Below, in pieces: positions 45,924-59,031 of a DNA stretch of 64,000 bases (the first letter of the stretch is position 1; each line of letters starts with the position of its first letter). The notes beneath the pieces are model-generated. The model did not search any database, had not been told where the DNA came from, and saw nothing but the letters and a program-made list of their open reading frames with translations. The stretch is from Thalassia testudinum (taxonomy: Eukaryota > Streptophyta > Magnoliopsida > Alismatales > Hydrocharitaceae): positions 63,166,001 through 63,230,000 of the forward strand of contig JAZHRO010000012.1 in NCBI GenBank assembly GCA_037157565.1. The letters run 5' to 3'. Position numbers and translations under genes: made by a program.

Positions 45924-47889
45924 ATTAATACAGAGAGAAATGTGGACCCACGTTCCATCCCACGCAGATGAATTTCCACCCTCTGCATTCTTCCATCTTC
46001 AACGGCTGTAACAACGAGATTTGTGTCCTCATTATTTATAAAATAGAGGATGTGGTTTCAACGATGAAAAAAAAAGAGACATAAATTTACCATTTTTCTT
46101 AATATGATACTTTTTGATCTGCACATGTTCAATCAATTCAGGTAAGCCCAATTAACCTGCAAAGATCATGCAACCTCACTGGTACGTCCGCAAGTGGGCG
46201 GAGAAGCGAGCTCCATCACCCACCCCACACCCTCTTCATCACACCACTCACACCCGCTCAGAACACCACCTGAGCTCATTAATGCATGGTGTCCTTCGGG
46301 AAGCAGTACCGGGGGAGTCTGATAAGCCCGTGAACTCCCCCGCCATTATTCTTGGTCTTCCCTCCCTCACCAGCCACGCAAGTCTTTCACATCAAAGCCA
46401 TCACCTCAAAAGGCCAAGGCTGTTGCACTCCACCTCCATCATGCACCTTTCCCCTTCCCACGTCCAAAAGTTGACCCACAAGACCAGTGCGTGGATTCGT
46501 TAGCTCTCTCCATCCATTTGACTCTTGGCGTTTGATTGGGGGCATCATGTCAAACTTGGGGAAACGGGAGAAGAGGGCTCGTGAGGCGGGTCCATGTAAG
46601 AAGCAAAGAGAGATATTTCCTTTCTTCACGGTGGTTATTGTAAATTTATACGATCAGTAAGATGCTCCATGGGGGGAAATGTGGTGGCAACTCAACGATG
46701 GCATGCCGTGGAGGTATATAAGGTACATGCTGCTCCAAGATCTCGCACCCTTTTGCATGAAAGGGATCCTCATCCGTCTGTAATACATGTGCCTGGTTAC
46801 ATCGTGTCATTTTTCGACGAGATGTCATCGCATGGGAGCCTCGACGAAGACTCTCGTCAAATCGCAAAAGTGTCTTCTCAAACTCAAAAAGGTGCCTCGA
46901 AACACGTAATAGTGAGAGCTCAATGAATGACTACCTTGGAAGTTAATTTTCTCTAATAAAAGCTCGTTTAAATCTACAAGACACGATTAGCTTGGGAAAT
47001 TAACTACTGAGCTTTGGGGGAGAAAACATAGATTGACATAGGTGTTAAGTCCAAAGTGACGACCAACCTTCCTTTACGTGTTTCTTTCTTAAAATCATAT
47101 ATTAGCACCTGTTTCAAGTAAATAAAGACAAATATCAACCATTATGTCAGCAGTACTCCTGCAAAATATATAAACAAGAGAGTCATCACTTCCACCCATA
47201 TATTTGATACACAAAATTACTAACACTTCAAGAATTTAGTAGCCCTAAATGTATCCAAGGAACTAGAAAATGACTTATAATGATACATTATTGTTACATA
47301 TTATATAGGTAGTAACTTCAAAGGGATGCGAGGAAAGATTGTTATTCAATGAACCAGTTGATGGAATGCCATGTGCAGGTGTATGCATATATATGTTCTA
47401 TCCTTTGAAAGAGGAAGGTTCAACCAATTAACTCGATGGCAATTTAATATGTATGATTCAGATTGAAATTGCTAGCTGGATGGTGTTCAAACCCTAGAGA
47501 TAGAAGATGATACCATACAACAAAGCGCGCAATAAAAGTAATAACAAAAAAAATAGGTCAAGCACCCACGGAGTACCGAGATTTACGTAAAAAAATCTCC
47601 TTGAAAAGTAAAATAACGAGCACAGTAATCGATTTCACTATCAATCATGCAATCTCTCATTGGTTATATCCATCAATATCCGACCGAAAATGACTACCCC
47701 AAAACGAATAACATGAGATAGTTGAGAGATGCCACATAATTAATTAACAACTCAATTGATTCCATAGTTATGACCATAAATGTAAGTCTGTATATTCTAT
47801 TCAATAACAAATGTGGTGCTTAGGAAAATAGATATGACACGGAGATTCGTATTTATGTTTTGGACGTAAGATAGAGAAATATAAAAAAT
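45924..47889. other. Intergenic region, nothing recognised
   Basis: Contains open frames such as 46168-46503 with no recognisable domain and His/Ser/Pro-biased composition. I do not call them genes. Confidence 0.45.
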
Positions 47890-48700
47890 TGATGTAAAAA
47901 TTGATACAGAGAGGTGTGAGTGTAGTTTTTACTTGATGTATTTTATTTATGTAAAAAATTTATTTACATATGATGGTATTTGTTACTATTCAAATCAATA
48001 ATAATCATTTTTGTATATGAGTAAATCACTCAAATTATCTTTGAAATCATTTTGTACTTTTGAAAATAACTTTGCATCGATACAAATTGAAACCTGCATC
48101 CGTGTAAAATTATTTTTTAAAGTGTAAAGTGATTTTATACCAGTGTAAAGTAAGATTACACCGGTATAAAATTAAATTTCAAGTATTTCTTCATCTATGA
48201 TAAATGATTTTTCACTTGAAAAGTTATTAAGTATTTCTTCACCTATGACAAGTGATTTTTCACTTGAAATGTGATTTTTCACCTTAGAGTTTACGATTTA
48301 GGGTTTAGGGTTAGCGTGAAAAATCACTTCTCATAGGTGAAACCATTTTTAATAAACCTAAACCTAAAATTATAAATCATAAACTTATAGGTCAAAATTA
48401 CTTTGCACTTGTACAAAATCACCTTTGGAATAACTCTGTATCGATGTAAAACGAGATTGCACCAGTGTAGACACCTTAAAATAATTTTACATCGGTAGAA
48501 AATCACGAAAAATAATTTATCACTGGTGTTAAGTTATTTATCACATTTACATTTTAATTTAAAGTAATGTAATGATTTTTTTTAATATGGTATGACCCAC
48601 CACATAACAAACTTATAATTTTTTATTTTTTTATATTAAATATCAATTATTAAATAAAATTAATATTTACACCGCTTTACATCATTTTTTTTCCATTAAT
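47890..48700. repeat. Foldback-like AT-rich repeat, copy 2
   Basis: Same family as 36330-37110. Here the centre is well preserved: 48238-48263 and 48316-48341 are inverted complements in 25 of 26 positions (TTCACCTATGAC... facing ...CTCATAGGTGAA) around a GATTTAGGGTTTAGGG centre. The outer arms carry repeated GTGTAAA and TTTACATCGGT pieces. Confidence 0.7.
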
Positions 48701-48711
48701 TTTTACATTTC

Positions 48712-48990
48712 TTTACTTTTTTTTTTATTTTTTTGGCGGAAGGGTGAAGAGAACTTTCATTCCTAAGAAACCTTGGATACAGCAAGGGATGTTATGGGCA
48801 TCCCAAGAATCCAAAACATTGCTCGGAACATAATACAAAATCTAGCAAGCTTACGAGCCATCTGAAGGATATTTAAGAAGCAGGCCTTAACAGTCTTGTA
48901 TGATATAAAGTGTTCTCCATGGTAATTGCTTAATTTCATTGATCTGGCTAACTGCTGACAAAGCATCACTAAGGTCACGCACAGATGTGT
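48712..48990 (-). other. Possible LINE 3' terminal fragment
   Basis: A T-rich run at 48718-48736 could be a minus-strand poly(A) tail. The minus strand upstream encodes a 71-codon open stretch with NILQMARKLARF, which faintly resembles the end of the LINE RNase H domain. The match is weak. Confidence 0.3.
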
Positions 48991-51900
48991 AGACCAGATT
49001 AAGGCAAAAATGATGATTTGATGTATTTATCCTGTTGGAAGATGAGCATTTCTAGATCAAAATTCGTACCAATCCAGCAACCAAGATCTGACCCAAATGT
49101 ACCCCTCGATGTCTTGTAGCACATCAGGGATGTACCAATCCCATCCCATCATCTCCTCCTTGCCACTGTGGTTGAATAGCAAGCGAGGGGAGTGTGTGGC
49201 TGATGGCTTTGTGGGTTAACAAAAGGCGGGAATGACGTTGGGGATGGGAATCGCATAATTCAAAAGGCAACAAAGACCGGGGGACAGATTTGTGGTCTTG
49301 TGGGGGCCATCATGGCCAAATGGAGATGGATTATGTGTGTTTGTGTCCACCCACGAATCTTCATTTCGGAGCTAATTGGCACTGCATGGAGTGCCCCCAC
49401 TGTCCATTTAATTCTAATTATTTTTCCCATGCGTGGAAGCATAGAGTTTAATTAAGATTAAGATGTCGATCCTACGCATCTTGTGGAATGTGGACGTTTG
49501 CGTCGCTATAAACTGGTCATTCTTTAGATGGCTAAAGATGAAAAAAGGGGTGGAGCTCAACCGGAGAATGTACAGATTGCCATTTTCTGGTGACTCTATC
49601 CAACATAACTCTTCGATGGTTCGGAGCGACGTCACCTCTTTTTTTTTTCTTTTTTCCTTTTGTTCTGTATCCTATTGATAAAGGACGATGCATGTGATTA
49701 GATTTGATCGGAATTAACTGTTGGCATATGAATGGATCGATTACGAGCTTCGATTTATGTAAATCCACGTTCCAGTGTTGTTAAGATACATGCACGGATT
49801 CTTGCCCAAACTAATATTGATTCGAGTTTGGTGAGATGTCGCGAGCACGTTTGCCTTCGGGTGAAGGCAAAATATAGGATGCGGATAGTTTAATGGAGGA
49901 GAACCAAAAGTTCACGCAAGTGCGAAGAAGATAACGGTTCACGGATTCCGCATATGAATTGTAGGGGTCGGGAATGCTTCAGCCCATTTGCATTTTAGAT
50001 GAGGGTGGAAGGAATCATGTCCCCCACCTTTACGGGGAATTTCCTGTCTGTACAAAGATTTTCCTAACCTTATCCCCCGATTTCGACTTTGAGAGATTTT
50101 TCTAAATTGGTCCATTTTCCATGACATTCACCATCAGCTCCCACATCCTCTACTACTCTTGGTATAACCACCTCATCTATCTTTTACTTGGTACAGTGCT
50201 AATTAGGCTGGTGAAGCTTGTCGATCTTCATGCAGCTAGGCTTCTTACATGGAAAGTAACCCAAATGAGAGAGAGAGAGAATCTTAGTGGGAGAGAAGGA
50301 GAGAGAGGCGTGGTCAAGTAGGCCCACTTAGGGTTGCATTAAGTGTGGCAAGGGTGCTAACACAGACGAAGAAGTAGGCAGTGAGGCAAGCTAGGGAACG
50401 TAGTCAACACACACATGATTGAACGACAGTTGCGTGCACGCGAGTGCACATGGGGAACCGAGCCAATGTCCGAGCACTAGAGTTGACGTGCAATGCAAGG
50501 GTGCGAAGGCGCACAATGTGCAACAAGCGAGGGTGTTGCACAAGGGTGCAAGTCGACACACGCAGCAATTAGTGGCCTGGATCTTGAGGTGCGTCGGTGG
50601 ATTCAAGTTTCATTCATGTTTTTGGAATGGTCTGGGGTCAAACAACCTTTGATTTGCACGTTCTTGAAACCATCAGAATTGTCTCGACACGAATTATGCC
50701 ATGATAAACCCTTAACACCTTTTTGGAAAATATTTATGACACAATATCTAAGAAAGCCCATCTAATATATTTTTGGAACCCCTTCCCGTTGTGTTGATTA
50801 GGGGTTGGTTCTCAAAGCACATGCAGAGCACGAAGATCCCCTAGACAATAGAGAACAATCTCAAATGTGCATTACGAAGTTGTCATGACCCCCGATAACA
50901 TTAAGTAGAGTTAAGTAGAGTAGTCACTGATGCTGTGTGGAGAAATGTTTGCAAGGAATCGCTCCCCATTTGAGATGATTTGTGAAAAAATTTTTTACTG
51001 CATGACAAATTGCCCTGTCATATGGCGGCTGTTATGTGGTGTGTCTGGAAAGCGTCCTTATTATTTCTAAAAAAAATATTAAATAGAGTAGGAGAAACTT
51101 GCCTATCCATATAGTGTGTCAACGTGATTGTGTTTGTGTCTTTTCTTCATTTCACGAGCATATCTCTACTTTTGCTGAGTCTCTAAGTCCAAAGTCATTT
51201 CATTAATTATTTTTGTGCAGGTACTATAATGCCAATTGTAAAATGGACAAGAATGTCATACCATATAGACATCCATAATAGGTAAGCTATCTAATAGTTA
51301 AAACCTAATTGAAGTTTGGATGAGGTATAATCAAATTTTTTTGAATACTTAGGACTTGATCCAAATAAATAATTTCATAATATGACTATATCACTGGATT
51401 TTATTAATTAAATGATGTCACATAACGTAATGAATTTAGATTGGCTTGAAGGATCAATTGCACGTAATTTACCTTGATTGACTTGGTAATTAAAGATTAA
51501 GATGAATTTCTCAAACATATATGATTGAAAAAGACGTTCACTTATCTTGATTCTATGATTAAACAAAATGACCAAAATATATTATGAATGTGGTTAATAA
51601 GACATGAATAGGTTTAACAAATAATTGGATGGTTCATAATAAATCTATCAGGATTTAAATTGATTGAATGAACCAAGGAGTGGGCTAACCTCTCTACGAA
51701 TTTATGAAAAACCTTTTGGTCAACCAAATAGGAAGATAAAGATACAAAGATGGATATATATAGATACTATTATTATTGAGATATATACCCAAGTCATGTT
51801 AAGAGGTATTTACAAACTAGTGCAGATCACATTTGCACATATAATTCGTAATATATAGTTGCCACATTACCTACCTTGGAGCCCCAAGTTGATGAAACGA

Positions 51901-53240
51901 GACGTAAGGCGAATGCAAAGTTTCCTCCTGACCAACAAGATGCCTCGTACTTGTATTTATCGAGATATCGCAACAAGTTCTCCTCATATCTTTCGAGGAA
52001 TTGATTTGTGACAAATATGACTATAATGCGAACAGCAACACACTTGTTGTGACAATTTAGAGCTAAATAATAATAAATTGGAGATTAATAATTGAATAAA
52101 ATAATTAATACTCAAATCTTTATGCTCTTAACTTTGCTTTATGTTTGTACTATTTTACTCATTATTTGACTCCAAACTCAAGTATATCTAAGCAATTGGG
52201 AGCAACAGCATATGGAGCAATTGGTAAAAGACCTAACTCAATACCAATAGATGGTCTGTGACCTTAAGAGTTTTTTATTTCAACCATATAGTTTCCTTGC
52301 ATGTTTTATAGTGATGTACTCGGTTAACTAGAGAGTTTCCTTTTCTTTTAGTTATGAGATTGTGGACATGATTTCTTTGGTAAGCTTTTTGCTCTATTTA
52401 TATTTTTATGATTATGTATTTCATAGCTTCAATCCTATGTTAAGTTTGCTATTTACATTCAATGGCGTGGATCCGATCCAGTTCACCTCCAAAAAAGTAG
52501 TAGAATCAAGCTAAAGAAACACAAAAGTTTACTTAAAATGTCACGCACCTTTGAAAAAGTGAATATGACAAGTGATTTTAGTTCATAACTAAATATCACG
52601 AATATAATTTAATTCACTACTAAAAATTTTTTAGTACAATTTGGCTAAACGTCAAAACTCACCATTGTAGCTTAATTTAATGATTAGATATAGTCAGTGC
52701 AATTCAATTTGAGTGCGGGTAGGGGGGAAGAGAGAGAGAGACGATGTGCTTAACATACATTTATACAAGATAGTATCACATAAGAGACTTTCAAATGAGT
52801 TATAGGTGTTAAAAATTACTATTTGATAACTTACACTCGAATTTTACATACTTACTATGGATTTGATAGGTGTAAATGTCAGAATTCTTTAATTGGATTC
52901 AAATCTAGATTCATAATATTACTGTAGTAAGCTTTTTTGAACTCTCAATATTTTTTTTATAAACTAGAATCCCATTGAATTCTCAATACTTTTGCCTCAG
53001 CTCCGTGACCAGAAGGGTAGAGGATTTCCTTAAATAGATTCAACTCGATCTAGGTTCATATTACTGTAATGACCCTTTTTTGATTTTTTTTTTCCTTTGT
53101 AAACCAAAATCCCATTGTATTCTCAATATTTTAGCCCCCCCCATGACCACAAGGGTAGAAGACTACTACTCAAAACAAGAAACACGTACGAGACTAGTCA
53201 AATTCAAAATAAGTTTCCATAAAATTTGTAAGTTTTCTTA
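48991..53240. other. AT-rich intergenic region
   Basis: No gene, RNA gene or clear repeat is recognised. Open frames are short and their translations show no known motif. A small GA microsatellite lies near 50268-50280. Confidence 0.45.
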
Positions 53241-53244
53241 TTTA

Positions 53245-53502
53245 GATCTCGTTTGGTAAGGAAAATAAGTTTGTGAAATAAGTAAAAAAATGAGGAAAAG
53301 TGGAATATATGATGTGATAAGTAAATTAACATATTTGGATATTTTATCAGATTAAAATTATTCCCCAAAAAATGTAGAATAATTTTATCTCAGATTAAAT
53401 TTACTTAACTTAACATAAATAGAGGATAGATTAAATGATAAATTAAATAATTAATCCCATACAAATTCACTTAACCCACTAATCAAATACCTCTTCGAGA
53501 TA
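53245..53502. mobile_element. Possible MITE with imperfect terminal repeats
   Basis: The left end GATCTCGTTTGGTAAGG and the inverted right end (ATCTCGAAGAGGTATTTG, then AGTGGGTTAAG) correspond imperfectly. The interior is AT-rich with GATAAATTAA-type pieces. It is similar in style to 39477-39787. Confidence 0.35.
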
Positions 53503-54600
53503 CAAACTTGTCTTGTGCCCAATTTAATGTTCTTAACAATTTTATATAGCTGACCATTTGCATATTCAACCCACAACTTATGCAAACCTTACCAATTTAA
53601 TTATATCTGAATTGAATGGTTATATTCAATCGACAAGCCACATCTTTGAAACTTGATGGAAAGGTTAGAGCTACGAAGGACACCTTAAGCTCACCTTAAT
53701 GGTTGGTTGGAGGGATAACATTTAATATTTTATTCCATGAATAATCTTTCTCTAATTAACTCGTTCCACTTAACTTTTATTCCTAATTTTACTATTCCTT
53801 TGAAACTAAACACCCTCCGTACACCTCATCAAATGCCCTAGATCTTTCTACCAACTTATTTCACCAATAAAATTTATTCTACCACTTCCTACATGTGATC
53901 AAATATACACCAAATAAATTCTTCTCCTATTTCATATATTCCAATACTTCCATATCAAACGAAATGAGGAATAATATATTTTTGTTGGATCAATTTCATT
54001 GATTCAATAATATGGATTAATATATGTATATAATCACATATTTATTATGATTGTTGATTATGATTCATATTTAAAAGTGATTAATTGAGATACTATTATT
54101 ATAATGAACATTAGTGTACAATCAAGATATAGAAATTATGTAGAAACGTGTAGGAGTAACTTCTATTTTATGATGGGTTAAATAGAAGTTTATAAGAAAT
54201 TAATTGATGATTACCAATAAATCTAAGGGGTCATGGTCTCTAACTTTACACATACACTTTCATTCTCAAGAGTGCCACCCATCATTTTTGAGAGGAAGGG
54301 AGGAGAAAAAATGCAACTCAAAGAATTCTGGGATTGCAGGCTGGCATCAATGCTTGTACTCCTTGATTCAAGTTGTGTAGAAATTAGAAGACCATCTCTA
54401 ACCCACCCTATTTCATCACCATCATCTCTGCCTTGATCATAATCGTTGGAAGTACAGGTATAACTCAACCTAATCTTGTTTTATATAATAATTTCGTAGA
54501 TATTATTTCCTATGTTTATATGACCATTTCTCTTTCAACCGGCAAGGATCAGCATAAGCTTAGGTTATATGCTTGACCCTTGGACTTCTAGAAAATTAAA
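53503..54600. other. Intergenic region, possibly LTR-derived
   Basis: A TGTTGGATCAATTTCATTG start near 53983 and a GAGAGCC-like leader region near 54270 are reminiscent of a copia LTR, but I found no matching end or target duplication. Confidence 0.25.
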
Positions 54601-54624
54601 TTCTTTTTCCGTAACTGCAACTGA

Positions 54625-55165
54625 TACCAGTATTGTTCATCAGTACCGGTACTAGTTGCATACAGTCAGTTTTGTAATAGGGACAATAATTAAGGAGTAT
54701 CGATACTAGTTATCAGTACCGGTACATGATAAATACAGGACTCATTACTATATCAATAGAGTACCGGTACTTATTGATTACAGATAAGATTCTTAGTTCT
54801 GAGCGATTTAAGACTGTAGGTTACAAATATCGATACTAGCCTTAAGTATCGATACATGTTTAATACAGATCAAAGATCAGTGTCTCGATTATCTTATCCA
54901 GTACATCGTGTGTATCGGTATTATTCATCAGTACCGATACAACATGAGTACTGTCGTGGTGGTCCAGACTCAGACTCAGAGCCAGTACTCATATAACATG
55001 GGTAGTAAGGATGAGTACCGACAATTGTTGAGACCTGATGAGTTCTGAACAGATTCCAATACCTCTCAGGTATCGATATTCTTCATGAATACCGATACAC
55101 CTTAAGTACTGGATATTAACTTGTAAGTTAAATATACCGATACTCATACATAAATACCAATACCA
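54625..55165. repeat. Second array of GTACCGGTAC-type palindromes
   Basis: Three exact GTACCGGTAC copies (about 54642, 54716, 54761) and about ten variants (GTATCGATAC, GTATCGGTAT, GTACCGATAC, ATACCGATAC) are spread over about 540 bases. Most variants differ by C-to-T or G-to-A changes. Confidence 0.85.
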
Positions 55166-56054
55166 CTTAAATATAAACGACATACTAAAAATCAACGACC
55201 AATATTTTTTAACATCAATATATTTATACTTAGATTAACTTACAAATCCTATTATAAGGTCAAAGATGAATTAATTACGGTAAAACTCCGACAATTTATC
55301 GTGACATTTGAATCGTAATGAATGCCCCTGATACACGTTTCCACACATTAAAAAGGTCCGTACAACAAGCGGTCCCGTTTGATTGCAATGCGGTCATGGT
55401 TGTGTTATGAACCAAACGAGCATTTACACCACTCCATGACCAACATATCCGCGTGACCACTGACAAGTTTGCTGGAATTGACACAAAAACCTCTCACTCC
55501 CTGGACGAAAGTTAACAAAGCTCCTATTATCATTGTAGTTACTTCCCATCGCAAGGCCTTTCCTCTTCCCTTCTCGAGGCCTTTGGCTTCGTTTGACATT
55601 ATTTTTAAAGAAAATTTTATCCTACGTAACAGTAGTTATTATTATAATAGTGTATGAATAGTATATAAATTTTATTTCCTATCATGTTATTCACTGTCAT
55701 TTATTAGATCTACCTATCATCAATTATATATACCTCTATCAATTAACTCACACCTATCACATCTGCATGATACTACTAACACATTTTCAATATAAATAAA
55801 AATCAAAACTAATAATAATATATCAATTTAACTATCACATATACAATTACTAACCCTTCCCTTATCCATCTACTTATCCCTCCATAGGATTTCCTAAACT
55901 TTAACTAATCTAAAACTTTATCCAACAAAATCTCAAGTAATGATGCAACTCTCTACATTTGTTTTAGTAAAAACAGAAACCATACAAGACCCAATTTTAA
56001 TCTATTGATTATTTTAGTATGTTAAATCCCAACAACGGTAAAATGATAGGCTCT
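55166..56054. other. AT-rich intergenic region
   Basis: Nothing coding is recognised. 55585-55940 is AT-rich with a GGCTTCGTTTGACATT start and could be a degraded MITE. Confidence 0.4.
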
Positions 56055-56160
56055 TGTTACTTTTTTATTTTAAAAAATGGAAGACTTCCATTAGCATCCT
56101 ATAACCACCTTTTTATTTTAAGAATAAAAGAAGGCTTCCATTAGCATCCTATAACCTTAC
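56055..56160. repeat. Short tandem duplication beside the LINE 3' end
   Basis: CTTCCATTAGCATCCTATAA occurs twice, about 52 bases apart, each preceded by a T-rich/A-rich segment. It abuts the 3' end of the minus-strand LINE and may reflect a duplicated LINE tail. Confidence 0.75.
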
Positions 56161-56186
56161 AAAGGGCAAGGGATAGAGTGTCCATC

Positions 56187-57243
56187 TCAAACACCAGAGA
56201 TACCTCTCAAGAAATAAAAAGAAGCTAGATTATGTGCGAATGTGACTTTCGATCTCCTAACATGGTGACCAGACAAGTGTGGGAAGTGATAAAGGAGGTC
56301 CTTGCAATGGTTGATTGCGCGAAGGGATTTCCAAGGAGGTTGCAAGGATCCAACGATTTGGATTATGGGGGGTAACACATCGTTGTGAATTCTCCCACAA
56401 TCATAAGCCTGATTCAAGACCAAGGTGATACCTTGATGAATTGCCAAGGACTTTGCTTCATGATTGTCGGAAGCCGACAGAGGAACCACTTGAGCAATGA
56501 GGATGTTTCCATCTTCTCCAATCATAATAGCTGCTACCATCGAGTGATGAGAATGCATAGCAACATCCACGATGATGATAGGCGAAATGGGACTTCCTGA
56601 CATCGGTGTCGCATGGCTACTCAGATCAAAGGTCATTCTAACATCCACTGCGGTAGATGACAACTGTTGCGCCATATTTGTTTATATGGAATTATAATTC
56701 AAGGAGGCATTGATGGAGTTAACAAGTTCCGCCGACTCTAATGAGGATTTGCCATGAACTGCATTACATCTAGTAATCCACATGGCATACTCCACATAGA
56801 AGGGCGTAGCAGGATGACATTCAGCCATAGAGAACTGATCACTGAGATTAAGATACACCTGGAACTAATCTGCAGAATATGGTAATCGAATTCCCAACAA
56901 GAACCAAACAGCTTTGGTTAGCGGGCATGTAAGGAAGATGTGATGTGAATCTTCCAGGATTGATTGCATATGGCACAGTAATCATCAATTCCATTTACTC
57001 TACTTGCCAACAAGGATCTGACCAAGAGCGCTCCTAAAATAGCTTTCCATAATAACAATTTCATCCTAGGTGGGATACTTGAGGACCAAATTTTCTTGGA
57101 CTACAATATAATTGTAGCATTTAAGGATGAGGTCCTACTAAAAATCCCAAGTAAGGATTGGTATGCAAATCTGATGGTAAAGATACCACAAGGGTGCGGG
57201 ACCAAACCAATCTATCTTCACCTGCCCAGTGAATAGGAGTTCT
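56187..57243 (-). pseudogene. LINE 3' half: zinc-binding region and RNase H-like domain
   Basis: The minus strand encodes, in order, EDRLVWSR (about 57215), AYQSLLGIFS, IPPRMKLLLWKAILGALL (zf-RVT; about 57085-57030), CAIC and EDSHHIFLTCP (about 56960-56930, in another frame). Next comes an RNase H-like domain (56675-56187) with MVAAIMIGEDGNILIA, HEAKSLAIHQGITLVLNQA and AHNLASFYF. This is the C-terminal layout of plant L1-type LINE ORF2. There are frameshifts between segments. The coding continues at 58727 beyond the inserted LTR. Confidence 0.85.
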
Positions 57244-57248
57244 TTGGA

Positions 57249-58726
57249 TGAAATGACCCTTTCCTGGGGTCGTTTGGCATTTTCGAAATCCGTAGCGATT
57301 TTCTTGCAATTTTAAACCCCCTTGGGTTTTGTCTTGAGACTTGGGAGGAAGAGAGGATAATTGCAGGGGTATCCTTGCAATTTTCCTCACCCCACCATCC
57401 CTCTTCCATGACACCCTCACCTCACCTCCCACACCGCATCATCCCTCTCCTGCGGCACCCTCACCCTCCTCCATGTTGTTGCCCATCCCTTGCCCACGCC
57501 TCCTTGCTCCATAAAAGCCCCTCCCCTTCCCCTCATTCGCTCACCACTGAGTCGTCAAGAAAGAGGAGAAGGAGAGGGAGAGTGGAGGGCTGAGGGATCG
57601 GAGGCTGAGATCAGAGGATTCATGAAGGGAGCAAGGAGGTGTTGTTGTTGCGGCAGCTTCTGCGGTGAGAAAAGATTCAGAAACAATTCTGCGGAATCAT
57701 TTTTCCATAGAATCAAATGTCTAGAGTGACCTCCAAACGTCGGGCCGGACATCCGAAGGTAGTATCAGATGTCTAGTAAAGCATTTTCTTTCCATTATTT
57801 TTCCTACCAAAGTCCTGACCGAGTACGCGAATGTGTCAGAGGTTGGGAGGCACGTCGGCGCAAGGATCGAGGTGATTTTAGACATCCGGAATCATCTCTA
57901 GACTCTTGAAGGCACCCTTAGACTCTGTACCAAGTCCCACACGTCCGAGGAAGACACCCCGAGCAAGGTATGCCTGTGAGTTTATTTAAGACGTCTAGGA
58001 CCTTTCTTAAACGTCTAATTTTAGTCAGGATTGTTGTTTTTGGGCCCAAACGTGTGCCGTAGTCACCGCTACGTTGCGACCGTGACTGAAGGTAGTAGAC
58101 CGGGTGCAAGACTACCACGGGGGACTCTCCCGACCAAGAGAGTGCCATATGTACATCCTGCATCACAGGAAAACTACAAGCAAGATCGTTCCCTTAGGGA
58201 ACAGAAATATTGAGCAATGTCATGGAACCCGATTAGACTACTCAAATCAGCAACACGTAATAAGATATTTGGAATCGGAAGATAATATTTTAAGCTGCTT
58301 GTTAAATTACATTATATCTTTTAGCCACTACCCTACTCAGCGTTTGCTGACTCCAGATGTTATAACCTTGTATAGGTCTGGGATTCAAGCAACCAGAGCC
58401 ACCGGCTGCTGAGGGCGCTGGGCCCAGTCGAGCCCAATTGTAGTTTTCCTTCTGCTAGTGTTGTAGTGAGTTCCTGTAGTTAATGTTATTCCAGCTATAT
58501 TACATCATATGTGTACTAGTTTTTCTGTTGTGGTGGCCTGCAATATTATGATGATTGTCATTCTATTGCTTTACTGTCAGTTTTATATTTGTTGTTTAGT
58601 TACAATACTTGTGTGGTTGTGAATGAATGTGTATTCGGTTATTTCTCGCTGGACGACTGGGTCTTAGGGTTCATCAAGGCGACCCATTCTCAGGATCTGT
58701 AGGGATTCCGGGAACAGGCCGTGACA
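57249..58726 (+). mobile_element. Solo LTR 4 (related to LTRs 1-3), inserted in the LINE
   Basis: It starts TGAAATGACCC and ends AGGCCGTGACA (1478 bp). The target duplication TTGGA is perfect (57244-57248 and 58727-58731). Compared with LTR 1 it lacks the part between about 1320 and 3085 of that copy, joining AGACGTCT-type sequence directly to GTGCCGTAGTCACC. CCATAAAAGCC at about 57510 may be its TATA box. No internal domains. Confidence 0.85.
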
Positions 58727-59031
58727 TTGGATAAGCGCTACAATATTTGGAGGGAAGAGCAAATTGATGACGTGTGCATTCCAAATTCAATCATGCCCAT
58801 TGATGAGGTCAGGAAAGGAGTTAGGGAGTGTCAGGGGTTTATTTTGTCGAAAGAGACATCAATTATGGCCCCTGACCCATCTATCCTACCATAAATTGAT
58901 GCTCTCACCATTTCCAATTGATGGTACCGCCATCATTCATCATTACTAACTTAATTTAATCAGAATCAAGTAATAAAAGCTCCTAAATGATCACATGATG
59001 ACCATAATTCCACTCTGATTGGATTTGAGAA
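58727..59031 (-). pseudogene. LINE continuation upstream of the solo LTR
   Basis: The minus strand encodes WNAHVINLLFPPNIVALIQ (about 58785-58729), preceded by FPDLINGHDW. Removing the inserted LTR brings this in line with the ERTPIHWAGEDRLVW segment at 57243. This stretch is typical of the region between RT and zf-RVT in plant LINEs. RT itself is not in the window; the LINE is cut by the next LTR at 59032. Confidence 0.75.

Noticed and set aside
45551..45928. 125-codon plus-strand open frame
   Set aside because: Low-complexity Phe/Ser/Leu sequence running into a poly(A) tract; better explained as a retroposon 3' end.
46168..46503. 111-codon plus-strand open frame
   Set aside because: His/Ser/Pro-biased, no domain, no intron or UTR signals supporting a gene.
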